Shown here piece by piece: positions 1-13,389 of a stretch of DNA of 64,000 bases. Where the stretch lies: positions 188,425,654 to 188,489,653 of the forward strand of contig JARDYH010000001.1 of assembly GCA_029215795.1 (NCBI GenBank). Direction: 5' to 3'. Within the stretch, counting starts at the first letter, position 1. Every line of letters starts with the position of its first letter. This stretch comes from Anniella stebbinsi. Taxonomy: Eukaryota > Chordata > Lepidosauria > Squamata > Anniellidae. The notes beneath the pieces were generated by a model, which saw only the letters and a program-made list of their open reading frames with translations, did no database searches and had not been told where the DNA came from. The translations under genes were made by a program, and so were the position numbers.

Positions 1-394
1 GGGCCCAACCTGGCTCTCCTGGTGTCCCCAGACAGCAATGCTCCTTCCCCTTGCCCCCCCTTTCCTCTAATACTGATCATTTGGTGATTTCTCACTTTTG
101 TGCAGTTTTTTCCCCCATTCTAAAAGGTAAAAATGCCTCTTCTAAGAATTAGTTACTAGCAGAAAGAATTTTAAGCTATATTATGCTGGCAATTTTTGTA
201 TTTTTGGTCCCACCCCTTTTCGCCCACCACTAGAATGCAGCCCCCCCCCAAAAGCTTTTCTAAAGCTGAATTCAGACCTCAAGTTGAAAGAGGTTATCCA
301 TCCCTGCTGTATAGTGACAGGAAGGCACTGAGAATTATTAATTTCTAGATGATACCCAACTCTATCCCTCCTTTCCATCAGATGCCAGGGAGAT

Positions 395-765
395 AGCTGA
401 AACTCATTTTTGGAGGCTGCAATGGGTGAAGTGTCAGTGATCACACCGAGGCTTCATTTGAACAAGATAAAGGTTCTTGTGGTCAGTTGTACAACCAATC
501 AAGGAATGTGTATCAAGCCTCTTCTGGATGGGGCAGCTTTCCCTCTGAAAAGTCTATCAGTCTCCCCCTCCTTACTTCTGGAAGAGCAGGTTGTGACAGT
601 GGCTAGGAGTATGTTTGCACTCTGGTGTGCTGGTTGTAGCTCCTTCTGGTGAAGGCATATCTGGCCACTATCACATATGCTTTGGTTACATTCAGATTGG
701 ACTGTTGCAATATGCTTTGTGCTTTTAATGTGCTGTTGCTTGAGCATTGGGAGATCCTCCTGAAC
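395..765 (+). mobile_element. Old, decayed L2-like LINE fragment
   Basis: The translation still shows pieces of the L2-type reverse transcriptase C-terminal region: a PLLDGAAFPLK block, then SPSLLLEEQVVTVARS, and in another frame ATITYALVTFRLDCCNMLCA. The same order (LDGVALPLK, PSLSLEAQVASVARS, ASVAHALVTSKLDYCSALY) occurs in the better copy at 57.2-57.5 kb. Frameshifts and stops show it is inactive and much older than the other L2 copies here. Confidence 0.65.
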
Positions 766-2803
766 ACAGTGGGAGTTGGAAGAAATCACTTCCCCACCCT
801 TCCATTCATGGAAACCTTCACTGGATCAAAGCCCTTTCGGCAAACCCCTCTAGATCCAGTCCTATATATTTACATTTCTATAGATTCTCTTTATAGTCAT
901 GTACTTTTCTTTTAGCATGCTCAGGCTACTATTATTCAGCAGGACCTTCTCTTTAGAGTCCTTAACCTAAAATAAAGATTACCCAACTCAAAGAATGGTA
1001 TCCGTCCAGTATTTATGCAGCAGTGTTCCTGCAACAATATCACTATCCTAAAGGGGGCAGCATCGCCATACAAAAATCTGCTTTCTCATCTATGTCAAAG
1101 GTAAAATGCAATGGAAATGCTAAATGAAAGGGTTTTTATATTGTTGTGTTTTTAACCAGTGTACAGAAAGTCCTTTTCATATCATAGTGCCAATCTGAAT
1201 GCAGAAAAATTGAGCTCCTTTGAACTTAGCATAACCCAGTGTAATATTTGTGTCACAGTAATAAAGAGCTACACATAATTACATAGTGGTGATAGCTACA
1301 TAGTATTATTAATTTAAGCAGAACATCTTGTATTGGTGACTAAAAATCTGAAGCTGTAGCGGAGTAAAATCTCAGGCAGGCCAAGTGCAAAAATTATTGC
1401 ACATTATCACAATGCTGGGATAAAAAGCATAGCTTTTCTGTAGTCCAATATTTTAGCAGTTTTAAGTACAAAACACTCCTGTAAAATGCACTTAAGGCAG
1501 ACTTATCCAAACAAAACTAATCCACAAACCCACGACAAATAATAAAAAAAGCCTTGTTGAAGTAAATTAAGTCTAAATGGGGCAAAAGGATTATTCATCA
1601 ATCCCTATTGCAAAGCCAGAAGAACATTTAATAGTGGGGCAATTTGGCTTCACCACAAGACATGACTACTTGTTGTCTGCTTAGGACACAATCCTTTCTA
1701 AACATGCATAGGTTTGTGCCCTTAAGGAAGTACATGGAAGGAAAGCTCCCTGTCCCTTTTCCCCCCAGCAGCTACCTGCACTCCCTGAAAAGTGTCTCCG
1801 AAAGCTTGGGGTGGGTCTCCTAAACACTGCAGGATGGGGCATGAGGGGCTTCTGGGTAAAGGGAGAATTACCCCAAATTGGGCATTGATTGTGCACAACT
1901 TCCCTTCCCCAAGCAGTCCCTTCTGCCCATCCCATTATTTCTTAGGAGTACCCCCTTGCTCCTCCTACAGGGACAGCCCTAGGCGAACCATACAATCGGC
2001 ATCCTTAGCCCCAAACCCCAAGGGCAGATCTAGACCGAGGTTTTTGGTAAGCTGGGAAACATTTTGACCCTACTTCCTGATCAATGAAGAGGTAAACCAC
2101 CACCACCCCACATCTTAGGAAGCAGAAACATTATCATTTATAATAAAATGTGCTCCAGATGTTTTTGGTTTGGGGGGTGTTTTTGTTTTTTACTAAGCAC
2201 TATATCAGCACAGAAGATCTGATAAAAACAAAGGAGGCAAGCGCAGGTGTCCACTTTGTGAAGGCAGAAGCCCACCCACAACGCCCAAGGGACTTCCCTG
2301 GAAAGATGGTCCCGATTGCATCCTCGGGTTGACATGGCCAACAAGGCAACATGGCCAACTTCCGGAGGGGTGGCTCTCACTCCCTGCTGCCAATTGGGAG
2401 CAGCAGAGGAGCAGAAGGAAATCCCGCATCACCAGAGGGCGCACCAGGACCCAAAGGTGGGCAGAGGGCTTGACTTAGCCCCACCATCCCCAGTCAGTCT
2501 CTCACTTACGTCCACAGCCTCGGTCATATCCCCTCTGTACATGAAAGAGAATAGAAATGATAACACCTTCATTGTTTTTTTCCCCTTGAGTTTGGTGCTC
2601 CACTTAGCTCAGCACCCTAGGCAACCACCTAGTTCGCTTATATGGACAGATCGTCCCATCCTCCTAAGAGGCTTTTCAGGAAGTGTAGGTGATGGGGTAG
2701 GAAAGGCCAGGAAACCTTCCTTCCATGAACTTCCTTCAACTAACTCATCTTACAATCCAAGCCACAACAAAAACTGATTCCATGCAATTTTTAAAATATT
2801 TTT

Positions 2804-2826
2804 AGAAGAAGAAGAAGAAGAAGAAG
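2804..2826 (+). repeat. (AAG)n microsatellite
   Basis: About seven perfect AGA/AAG units are visible next to an AT-rich stretch. Confidence 0.95.
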
Positions 2827-4089
2827 CAAACTCTAGTTTTGAGACAACATATTATGGCATAAGGTTTGGTGGAGTATGGTCCACTTCACCAGTTGGCAGG
2901 TATATATACACATGGTTGGAAAGGAGTTGGAAGTTCTGGGATATTAGAGAAAGGAAGATGATAGACAATGTACTATTCTAACGCACAGATCTTATTACAT
3001 AACTCTGTCTCATGCTTCCCTGGAAAATACCCTAGTCTCCACCAGATTACAGGTTCAGCTAAAACCCAATGTTACAATCATATTTACTTAAGTTAAGCAG
3101 TTTTGTCAAATTATACCTTAGAAGAACAAACCTGCATATAGTTTCTGGGCACAGAATTAAAGTTGTTGCGCTTGTATCTTAAGCTACCTGCTGAAGAGAA
3201 TATACGTTATCTTATATATCTAATTAAAAGTCAGGAGTTAATCAGTTGTCTCACTTGACTGCCTTCCTGGAAAGCTCTCAACATGCATGATATTTACATT
3301 TTTAATATCAAAACATGTAAAGTATGAATAAACAAACATAATTAATTACAAATTGGAGCAAAATGAAATATGAACACAAACAAAATCTCTTTATTAAATC
3401 AGGTGCAGCCTAAAGCACAAAGATATGTCAGTAAGATACAGCCTGTAAACAAATCATACAGTTAAAAGTAACTAAGTCACCATTTAGTGAAACCTTTCAT
3501 AAGATTTGGTTTTTTTCTGTGAACTGCGTTCATGGGTAACCAACTGATCAAAATAAAACTCAAACTGGTGTAACAATAAGTACCAAATATTCCCAAGGTT
3601 TTACACCAATGATAAGGATACTTCAGGCATAGCTCTGCAGAACTTGTACAGAAAGTTGTGCAGGGCAGAAACCAAAAATATTTGTACATGCCCTGTACAT
3701 CTACCACATTTGGCTCTGAGCAGCTCTTTAATCTGGTTATACTCAAATTTGATTATATCTAAATTTGACATTTGAATACAGAATACAAATTTCACTGCCA
3801 AAAGATGACATGCTATTTGTCAAACAGGCCTTTTTACTGTCATGTAAAAAGGCCTTCTTTAATCAACATTTTATTGAAATATTTCTGATTGTATAGAACA
3901 GCAATCCATGTATTCCCCCAACCCATTTATATCATCCCTGTCACACACCAATATTGTTTTAAAAAGTTAAATAAATAATAAATAAACAAAAATAAAAAGG
4001 CATGTATCAAAAACATATATCACACAAAACACTATTGCTTCAAATTCACAGAATTGACATCTCGATCCGGCATTGTCCAGGTGGCACCT

Positions 4090-5420
4090 AGAATCATGGA
4101 ATAGTAGAGTTGGAAGGGGCCTAAAAGGCCATTGAGTCCAACGGCCTGCTCAATGCAGGAATCTACCTTAAAGCATACCTGACAGATGGTTGTTCAGCTG
4201 CCTCTTGAATGCCTCTATATGTGGGAGAGCCCACCAACTCCCTAGGTAATTGGTTCCATTGTCGTATCGCTCTAACAGTCGGGAAGTTTTTCCTGATGTC
4301 CAGCCGGAATCTGGCTTCCTGTAACTTGAGCTCATTATTCCGTGTCCTGCATTCTGGATTGATCGAGAAGAGATCCTGGCCCTCCTCTGTGTGACAACCT
4401 TTCAAGTATTTGAAGAGTGCTACCATGTCTCCCCTCAATCTTCTCTTCTCAAGGCTAAACATGCACAGTTCTTTCAATCTCCCCTCATAGGGCTTTGTTT
4501 CCAGACCCCGATCATCCTCATTGCCCTCCTCTGAACACGCTCAAGCTTGTCAGCATCCTTCTTGAAGGGTGGTGCCCAGAACTGGACACAATACTCAAAA
4601 TGGAGCCTAACCAGTGCCGAATAGAGGGGAACCAGTACCTCGTGCGATTTGGAAGCTATACTTTATTAATGCAGCCCAAAACAGCAGTTGCTTTTTTTGC
4701 AGCCACATCACACTGTTGGCTCATAGTCAGCTTGTGATCTGCAACAATACCAAGATCCCAACAATTCTGTGTCATCTGCAAATTTGATAAGCATTCCCTG
4801 CACCTCCTCATCCAAGTAATTAATAAAAATGTTGAAGGCCACTGAGCCTTGCAGTACCTGGCTCGTTACCTTCCCCCAGTTTGAGAAGGTGCTATTGATA
4901 AGAACTCCTTTGGAGTCCGATTCTGCAGCCAACTGTGGATCCACCCAATAGTTGTTCCATCTAGCTCACTTTTAGCTAGTTTGTGAATCATGTCATGGAG
5001 CACTTTGTCAAAAGCTTTGCTAAAGTCAAGATGTATTATGTCCACAGCATTCCCACAGTCCACAAGGGAAGTGACCTGATCAAAAAATGAGATCAGATTA
5101 GTCTGACAGGATTTGTTCTTGACAAATCCATGCTGACTTCTAGTAATCACTGCATTGTTTTCAAGGTGCTTTCAGACTGACTTCTTTATAAGCTGCTCCA
5201 AAATTTTCCCAGGGTTTGATGTCAAACTAACTGGCCTGTAGTTCCCAGGTTCCTCCTTTTTGAAGATAGGGACATTAGCCCTCCTCCAGTCGTCTGGCAC
5301 TTCACTCATCTTCCATGATTTCGCAAAGATAATAGACAGTGGTCCTGAAAGTTCTTCTGCTAGCGCCTTTATTACTCTAGGATGCAGCTCATCAGAGATT
5401 TGAACTTGTTCAAAGAATTA
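4090..5420 (-). mobile_element. 5'-truncated CR1 LINE, minus strand
   Basis: Read on the minus strand, this is the 3' part of a CR1 reverse-transcriptase ORF. Near 5150-4866 comes HLDFSKAFDKVLHDMI (RT palm region), then KFADDTELLG (active-site FADD box), then the C-terminal block RLRGDMVALFKYLKGCHTEE at about 4440. The element ends at 4090 with the typical CR1 tail (AGAATCATGGAATAGTAGAG on the plus strand). Frames are broken by shifts and stops, so the copy is dead. About 1.3 kb remains of a normal 4-5 kb element. A thymine-rich terminal tract is lacking, as expected for CR1. Confidence 0.9.
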
Positions 5421-6149
5421 GGTGTTCCTTGTCCTTCATCTAGTACTTCACTTTTTCCAGGGGGGTATATAGACTTTATACGGTTCCAAGAATCCATCCC
5501 AAATGCTACCACATTTCCTCACCTCATATATGCAGACTGCTCTGAGGCTGCTTGTGTTCAACACAAGGTGTGGACTTTAAACTTCCAGTGCTTGGGGACC
5601 TATATTAATTCAGCCCAGTTAAGGGTACTATTCCACCTGTGTTTTCAGGGATACAATCAACAAACAAGGGCTCAGCTTCATTAGGCAAAGTCAGGTACAG
5701 CAAGGGCAGAGTTCCAGGATGATTACATGGGGAAGAATCCAGAAGCAAATTCAGACAAAGCTAGTCAATAGAGAAATCAAGAAGTAGATAGCACCACAGA
5801 GAGCTTGGAGTTGGCCTGGGCTGCAAGCCAGACAAGCTCAGCTTTTACGTTGCTTCAACAACTGGCAGATTCAGAGCAGTATCCAACTGAGTCAATGCAC
5901 TAGTGGAAACTAAATTTCAAACTACACACAATTTCTATGAACTATTCAAGTAAATTTCCATTTAAACATTACGCTTGCACAGCCGTTTGTGCATTATGCT
6001 TACAACTGCTTGCACAACAAATGTGCAACTGTTGGCACTACAGAAAGATTTGGCCAAGCTCCACTAGTGTTATTTGAGTTTGCAGAATGACACTGTTGGG
6101 TACTATCCTCAGGCTGAGCCTTATCTAGTACTTGGGCTTCCTACACACT

Positions 6150-7530
6150 GGCTGGTTTCGGATGACACAATAATCAACGAATGAATGTTTGGAGGCGGTA
6201 ATGGGCTGGATGAGGAAAAACAAACTGAAGCTGAATCCAGACAAGACGGAGGTGCTTGCTGTCAAAGGCCACAACCTGGGTTTGGAGGTGTGTCAACCAG
6301 TTCTGGATGGGGTTACACCTCCCCCCCGAAAGACTGTGTTCGCAGCTTGGGGGTACTCCTGGATCCGTCGCTCCAAATGACAGCCCAGATAGATGCGACG
6401 GCCAGGAGTGCCTACTATCAGCTTCGGCTGATACACTAGCTGCGCCCCTTCCTAGAGTTGGAAGACCTAAAGACGGTAGTGCATGCACTGGTAACTTCGA
6501 GGCTCCATTTCTGCAATGTGCTGTACATAGGGCTACCTTTGTGCCTAGTCCGGAAACTTCAATTAGTTCAAAATATGGCAGCCAGGTTGGTCACCGGTAC
6601 ATCTAGGGGTGACCACATAACACCAATCTTAAAATCACTCCACTGGCTGCCCATTAGTTTTCGGGCGATGTATAAAGTGTTGGTTATTACCTTTAAAGCC
6701 CTACATGGTTTGGGTCCAGGTTACCTGCGGGATCGCCTTCTCCCGTATAATCCGCCCCACACACTCAGGTCCTCTGGGAAGAATTTACTCCAGTCAGCCA
6801 GAACTAGGCTGACGAGTGTTACCCAGAGGACCTTCTCTTCTGCCGCTCCCAGGCTGTGGAATGGCCTGCCGGAGGAGATTCGACAAATTAGCAGTCTTCT
6901 GGAATTTAAGAAAGCCGTGAAGACTGCTCTCTTCCGGCAGGCCTATCCAGTTTAATTTTAAGATGTTTTTAATAATGTATTTGTTTTTATCTGTTTTAAT
7001 GGTTTATCTATTTTATTGTTTTTATATTTATATTTAGTGTTGTTCCCTGCCTTGATCTAGATGGAGAGGCGGGTTAGAAATGAAATAAATAAATAAATAA
7101 ATAAATAAGAGGCAACCGTCAGTTGTGTTGCTTATTGTGTTGTGTGGAGGGTTACACACCACGTAACACACAACTGATGGTATGCTATTCTGCCCAATTA
7201 AGCAATGGAGAGAAACAACAGCCCCATTGTTTAAAGTGTCGTTCGAAACCACCACCCCCTCTCTCAGTGGACTATTCCGTTTGGGAATAGAGTTCTGCCA
7301 GCCGGAGCAGCCGAAAATCCCCGGCTGCTCTATACAGCCGCAGAACGCGCTGCATGCTGGGATACAGCTGGGGGACTGAGCGAGGGGGAGGGAGCAGATG
7401 TAGCACCCAAGATGGCCACTGGAACTTTCAGCTGCACAAGGACCGTAGTTGCAGCATGTCGTGTGTGGAGCATCGCCTACCTAACACACGGTCAGTATAC
7501 GCTATTTCCCCTTCCGTTGCCTAATGTGTG
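6150..7530. mobile_element. Family B inverted-repeat DNA transposon, split by an L2 copy
   Basis: Bases 6150-6180 hold the terminal repeat (GCTGGTTTCGGATGACACAA) and 7109 to about 7530 hold the body. The body has CAACCGTCAGTTGTGTTGC, inner segments on the Pro/Gly-rich GCTGGGATACAGC motif, and ends near CCGTTGCCTAATGTGTG. Comparable copies occur at 13.4, 17.8, 30.3 and 31.8 kb. The interior L2 copy (6181-7108) landed in it later. There is no coding capacity, so this is a non-autonomous element. The superfamily is not certain. Confidence 0.7.
6181..7108 (+). mobile_element. L2-like LINE 3' part, subfamily 2
   Basis: Codes for the C-terminal half of an L2-type reverse transcriptase: MGWMRKNKLKLNPDKTEVLA, then (one frameshift later) SLGVLLDPSLQMTAQIDATA, a TAG stop near 6438, and an open 165-codon frame 6458-6955 with ALVTSRLHFCNVLY, LVRKLQLVQNMAARLVTGTS and a C-terminal TFSSAAPRLWNGLPEEIR block. 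It ends in a (TAAA)n tail at 7083-7108 after a GATGGAGAGGCGGGTTAGAA motif. That tail differs from the L2 copies at 41-43 and 56-58 kb, so it is a separate subfamily. The copy is 5'-truncated and broken. It sits inside a family B transposon. Confidence 0.85.
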
Positions 7531-7925
7531 AAGCTTTCTCACTTAAATGGACCATGCTTGCTTTTGAAGTCTTTGGCTGTGATGGCGTGGAGGAAACTGA
7601 GGTGTGGCAATGGCTTCAGAACCTGAGTACTAGGAACATGAGGGTGGCAATGCAATCTCCTCCAGAAGAAGTGGGGAGCTCTTCTGGAGCTGAGGACCCT
7701 GAGGCGAGAACAGAATCAATGGGCACGTTCACAACCACATTCTCTTCCAGATCTGAGAAGTCCCTATCACAGGCATCTCCTCCTGGGGGTGGGGGAGGAA
7801 TCAGGACCCTGGGTCATGACAGGACCACACATTTAATAACTAAACATGTCTCATTACCTATGTCTTCTGTATATACGTGTGGTTTCAATAAGCCACATAT
7901 GGCATGGGTCCTCTAAACTTTATAG
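7530..7925 (+). other. Unidentified block with a 130-codon frame
   Basis: An open frame at 7524-7916 includes a Ser/Glu-rich segment (SSSGAEDPEARTES). I do not recognise it. The wording resembles retroelement leader or gag-like low-complexity sequence, but there is no motif, splice site or partner, so it is left unassigned. Confidence 0.25.
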
Positions 7926-8904
7926 GAGTATCTTGTTAAGTCTGGTGCAAATTTCAATTCAAAAGTGGGCCACTCTTGGGCAGCCCCATATCAGGTGAGT
8001 TAGCAGCAGGCAAATGTGCCCTGATAGCTTGTTTTTCATATAGTTACATACATAGTTTCTCAACTGAAATCTTCAGGTCCTTAAGTGTTAGAAGTCTAAA
8101 CATGTATAATATACACAAAATATATGAAGCTAAACTATTCAGTTTACTTTTAGACATTTTTAATGTCCTCTGTTAAGCTATATAAAGTTTATCTATGAAC
8201 ATGTTCTAAGCCAGGGGGGATATCATTACCACATGTATGGCAGCAAGCCAGGAGTAAAGCAAGCGGCTAGAATTTCTGCAATCATTGTTTCTGAACTCAG
8301 CACAGGTGGTGCAAACACTTCATTTGTCAAGGTCAACCAAGACTTACTGCTTACATGCACTTCTAGTCAGGTTTGCTCCTGAGTCAGATGGGGATATTTT
8401 TAGATATTACTAAGAAAACCCAGGATTTACTTAGATGAACATTATTCAATACAGACTATATTTACAAACACCTATAATAGTAAAGCAGCTGCAGGCTAGG
8501 AGTTAAGATGCCACAAGAAGTGATTTTGTAGTTACGTTTTTTTCGTCTTAAAATGACACGTTCCTATCTTTCAGCAGAATGAATAACTAACGTAACGGAA
8601 GTAGGCATCTCCCTCCCTAAAGGCCAAATGAGTCCTTTGCGTGGAGTTCGAAAGAATGAATTGATCTCAGTTCTGCTAGCCCTGGAACTGTAGACAGGCA
8701 TGTAGTTGTTAAGTAGCATTATGAAAATAGGAATCAACACTGAACAGAACAAGACAGTTTTTTCTCATCTTTCAGAAAAAGACAAGTACTACATTACCTT
8801 GAAAACGACCGTGAATTCGGGCACAATAAATCAAGTAACAGACTAAAAATAAAACCTCAGTATTTGTGATAAAACTGTATAATTCCTGAAACTTTTAAAA
8901 ATCC

Positions 8905-9310
8905 GGGATCGCATGCCTGTGGACACCTCTTTTGGCTCCCACCAAACCCCCTGCAACTCCTGATTTTTATTTTATTTCTTAAGATTTTTTCAAAAATAAA
9001 TTTTAAGCTGGTAGGCTAGCATATGGCAGAGCAAAGGGCTGCCCTTCATGTTTAGAAGACATTATTTGTGGTTTCAACTCAGATCCCACCTCTTCCTTGT
9101 ACTTAGTTTCTTGGGCAAGTTACTTTTCTTTTAGTCTCACCAGGCTGACTTCTGCAAAACAACCTTTTTGTGACCATAGCCATGCTCACCATGACAGCCA
9201 TTTTATGAATGGGCAAGCCCCCCATGGCAACCATTTTGCGAGAGCACCCAAAACAACCAAAATTACAAATGTGCTCACCAACTCAAAATGGTTGGGGGAC
9301 CTCTATTCTA
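8905..9310 (+). repeat. Family D interspersed repeat, copy 1
   Basis: Shares several long blocks in the same order with 12520-12975: GCAAAGGGCTGCCCT-like, a TTACTTTTCTTTTA block, CAGCCATTTTATGAATGGGC and CATGGCAA.CATTTTG. There is no coding capacity or recognised class. It is probably an old retroposon fragment. Confidence 0.6.
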
Positions 9311-9654
9311 CATACTGTAATTCCCCAAGAGAGCTTATTGCTTATACAATGTATTGATGTACACAAACATTTAATATACTAAAGTGTAGCACTGACTATA
9401 ACAGACCTTATGCTAGTAAACGGCAACACCTGCAGCAGTTCATTAGTGCTTAGATGCATTCCCATTAAGATTATTCCCAACAGCTGTATGGAAAATAGAA
9501 ATATAAGCAAAGTTAATCCTTTTAAATACGTCATATACCTGTATTCTAGAAAGAAATAATCTCCAATTGTCAAAAGTTACCGATGTAAAAATTCACTAAT
9601 ATAACATAATACTCATAGCATTTCTGAGTGCTTCGACTGGGAACAACCTTCCAC

Positions 9655-9720
9655 AAACTGGTGCCCTCCAGATGTTTGACTTCAGTTCCAGCCAGCATGG
9701 CCAATGATCAGGAATATAAA
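9655..9720 (+). repeat. Short interspersed repeat (CCTCCAGATG type)
   Basis: GTGCCCTCCAGATGTTTGAC followed by CCAGCCAGCATGGCCAATG is a repeat seen again at about 11.75, 13.9 and 39.17 kb. In the fullest copies the two ends are inverted, which suggests a MITE. Confidence 0.55.
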
Positions 9721-10462
9721 TGCAATAAATAAATAAATCATAAGTCAGGCAGATCGAGTCTATAAGTTTATAAGAGTCGTTCAGACATGGAATGTTAGGC
9801 TGTCGGTTGTAGGGTGGGAGGGGTCATGGACATGAAAAGGGGGAGAGGAAATTGGCCTGGTGAAGGCCCTGACAGCTCAGAGTAAGCATCTTGGGGGAGG
9901 GGGGAGGAATACACACCATGAAGTTAACCCACCCACAATACAGACCCACACCCACAATACAGAGGACAGTTTTCCCTTTCTCCAGAATTGCATGCTCCTC
10001 ACCCTACTACAGAACCATAAAACACCCAGGAAGATTTCTAGCACAGCAGGAGAATGCAGCGACATTTGGGGAGGGGTTCCCCCTTTTATTCTTTCTCCAC
10101 TCCTGATCCCAAGAGGCCTCAACAGCACCACAAGACTCCTGCTCCAGGTTGTCTGGAGCCGTGAAAAAGAGCACTTCTGTTAGTGTGTGGAGATATACTG
10201 CAATATTTTGTTGCAGGTCCCACTTGTTGTATATAATGTTACTTAAATTCTCCTACAAGCAAGACAAGTACTTTATTAGTAGGGGGAAATATAGTTAGCT
10301 TTTTGAAAGAAGCAGGTTTTCCAAAGATACCTAAGATAATGATTCACAATTCAGATTTCATTTAAGCAAATTTAGTTTTACTGCATTAAACAGGATTAAC
10401 ACTACAACACTGAGCATATTTACCCGAAAGTTCCACCAATTTCAAATAGGACATCTGAGAAA

Positions 10463-10556
10463 TACAGTGCAATCTTATGGATGTCTATTCAGAAGCAAGT
10501 CCCATTGAGTTCAATGAGACTTGCTCTCAGGTAAGTGTGTGTAGGGTTGCAGCTAT
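10463..10556. repeat. Palindromic short repeat (CCCATTGAGTTCAATG type)
   Basis: Ends GTGCAATCTTATGGATGT and AGGGTTGCAGC are rough inverted copies around CAAGTCCCATTGAGTTCAAT. Related copies lie at about 25.97 and 39.04 kb. It is a common squamate MITE-like repeat and non-coding. Confidence 0.6.
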
Positions 10557-11747
10557 AGTTAGGATCGTGTTGTAAATGAGCTTAAATTATTTAACTTGTT
10601 CGTAGATCAATGTGCAAAGCGATTAAAATAAGAATAAGCAAATTCACATAATTAACACTAGATTTAATTAATCAATGGAGTTCTCTACTAAGCCAAACCC
10701 TCATCTATTCCCCAAAATAAAATACAATTTCCAATTGAGAATATGGGTGTACTAATAGCATTCCAAAGTGTTCTCATGACTTGTGTCTCAGAAGGTCTTA
10801 ACCATAAATAATTGAAGGAATAAGGCAGAGATGGGGAACCTCTGGCCACGGGTCAATTTGACCTGCCAGCCCAGCCCATCTGGCCCCACAAGGCTTTGGG
10901 CAAAGCCCCCCCCCCCCCAAGTTCCATCATGTGAAGTCTGGCAAAAAGGGGAATCTCCATCAGGAGCATCATTTGGACTATTGGGGGGGGGGGGGGAATA
11001 GCCACCCCAAACCTGTTTGCCACCCTGGAATAAGGGAAACACTTACCATATAAAGAAGCTAAATAAATATTTGATAAAAGATTGCAGATGCCACCAATAC
11101 AAGGCAAAGGGTAAGCATCCTTAAGAACAAATTAATTCAGCCAATGATAATCTACACAAACTTCTTCCTTAAGCTTTCCAACACATTTAAATTTCTAAAA
11201 AATGCTAGTAGTATAACAGCTTGAGTCACTGAAAACTTTTTAATGTTTTAGATTATATATGTGCCATATCCCAGTAGTTTAAATGTTTATAGACTAGTAA
11301 TGAATAGGACTAAAGAACTATCCTATACCCTCTAATGTTGATTTCCTGAGGAGTGTGTAGCTAGCCAGCATTAGAGAATATAATGCAGTAAACTACATTA
11401 ATAGCAACCAATAAGTTCCTAATGCCCAAACATTTTTTGTGAGTAAGTTTTCAAATATCTTTTAACACAAAGCATTATGGCCTATTACTGCTGCTCTACA
11501 TGCAGAGAAAAATGTAAGTCTTTCTTTTAGGTTAGCTATTTGCTTAATTTACAAAAATTAAAAACAAAACAAAAAATCCTTCAGTCCAATGACAAAAACT
11601 ATAATGTGCTTCAATCCGATGACATAACTTCCCGCCCACAGGACCCACAAAAAGTGTTCCTTTGCACAAATTCACAAACAGAAATTAAAGTCACTAAGCA
11701 AGTAAGAAGATGAAGTGCTACATACACCATATAGCAAGGGTGAGGAA

Positions 11748-11870
11748 ATGTGGCTCTCCAGATGTTGTTGGACTGCTACTCCCATCAGCTCTAGCCAGCA
11801 TAACAAATGCTGAGGAAGGATGGAGTTACAGTTCAACAACATCTGCAGGATCACACATTTCCCTTCCCTG
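11748..11870. repeat. MITE-like repeat (CCTCCAGATG type)
   Basis: Ends GAGGAAATGTGGCTCTCCAG and ATCACACATTTCCCTTCCCT are inverted, flanking CCCATCAGCTCTAGCCAGCA. It is the same family as 9655, 13866 and 39165. Confidence 0.55.
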
Positions 11871-12519
11871 CCATATAAAAATGATTGCAACTGTATATTC
11901 TCTCATCAAAAGCGGCAAATGCAAAATCTGTCTCTTGCAATTATGAAAGCTCAGACATCACAAAATTGTACCCATTTGTGCCTATCTATGGAGAGAATCC
12001 CACTTTAGTACTCCAGACTGAAGGAGAAAGAGGATATACCTTTGTTAAAACAAAAATTCACATGTAATTCCTCAAAGATAGTAGAAGAAACTCTGATATG
12101 AAGTGAGTGGTAGTACAACTGGCAACCAAAACTATTTTGAAACTTCTAGATATGACTAACTATGGATACTAGTTGACTGTCTTCTTTTACACCTGGACAG
12201 CAAAGTCTATGCAAACAGCCTCAACAGAACTCCTTGCTAAAGTAATCCTTTCACAGGGCTCAAAAGAGAGAAGGGTAAAATAAAAAGAGGAAGAGATAAT
12301 CCATATGGAAAGTAGTAAACAACGAGAATTTAAGACAGGCTAACTAAAATCATTAAAATTACACAGCAACACTTCAGTCCAATCTGCACACCAATCAAAC
12401 CGCCACTCAACAATGCTGCTGCTAAAACTCAGGCACTGAGATGTCAACAAGAAAACAAAAGGATTAATTAATTTTAAAATCTTTTATGGATCCCTTTCTT
12501 GGGGTCCTCCTCTCTGTTC

Positions 12520-12975
12520 CTCCTGATTTTTTATTTTATTTAAGTTTTTTTGTAATTAAGGATACAATCCTATCCATGTTTAGACAGAAAAGAGGTCCTA
12601 CAATTCCCAGTACATTCAGCTGGGAGTTTTTGGACTTTTTTTCTGTCCCGACATGCACCCAAAATAAAGTGTTTTTAAACTAGGAGGCTGGTATGCTGCA
12701 AAGTAAAGGGCTGCCCTCTTGTGCACCTTTATTTGGGTTGAAATGAATGGTTTTGTGTTTCAGCATCCAGACCCAACCTCTGCCTTATACTTAGGTAAAT
12801 TACTTTTCTTTTAATCTCACCAGTTTGCCTTCTGGAAAATTAAGTGTTTTGTGACCGACTATGCCCACTACGACAGCCATTTTATGAATGGGCAAGCACC
12901 CCATGGCAATCATTTTGTGAGAGTGCCCACAAAACTCTAAAAATTCCAAACATGCCCACTGAGCCCTGTTCAACT
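12520..12975 (+). repeat. Family D interspersed repeat, copy 2
   Basis: Direct-orientation partner of 8905-9310, with about 3.6 kb between the two. This copy has extra sequence (about 12560-12650, starting GATACAATCCTATCCATG) that copy 1 lacks, perhaps a short insertion of the palindromic repeat type at 10463. Confidence 0.6.
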
Positions 12976-13389
12976 ACTTATCCGTGAGATAGCAAGCACC
13001 TATCACCTGCTCAGGTTAGCAGAGTCTAAAAGCCAATGGGTGATATTAAGCTTCTCCAGTGTTGATATGCAGGCAACACTTCAAACCAGCTGTTCCCTTT
13101 CCCCTTACAGATGGTAAAAGAAATAGATAGATTTAAAATTGGCGGTGGAAGAGAAATGAACTTCCCCCTCTCTTTTATTTGCCTAAGACAGACCCATACG
13201 TGTTAAGAGATTTACATTTCTGTTCATGTTCATATTGTAAGCAACCAAAGGACTACAGGAAACCTTGGCACATCCACCATTTCTAGTCAACAATATGTAG
13301 CGGCTCCTCCTATGCTGGGCCCCAGGGCTACCAAATTGATCGTTTATTCTCTGCAACCTAACTAAGACCAGAGACAGCCTTCAAAGCAG

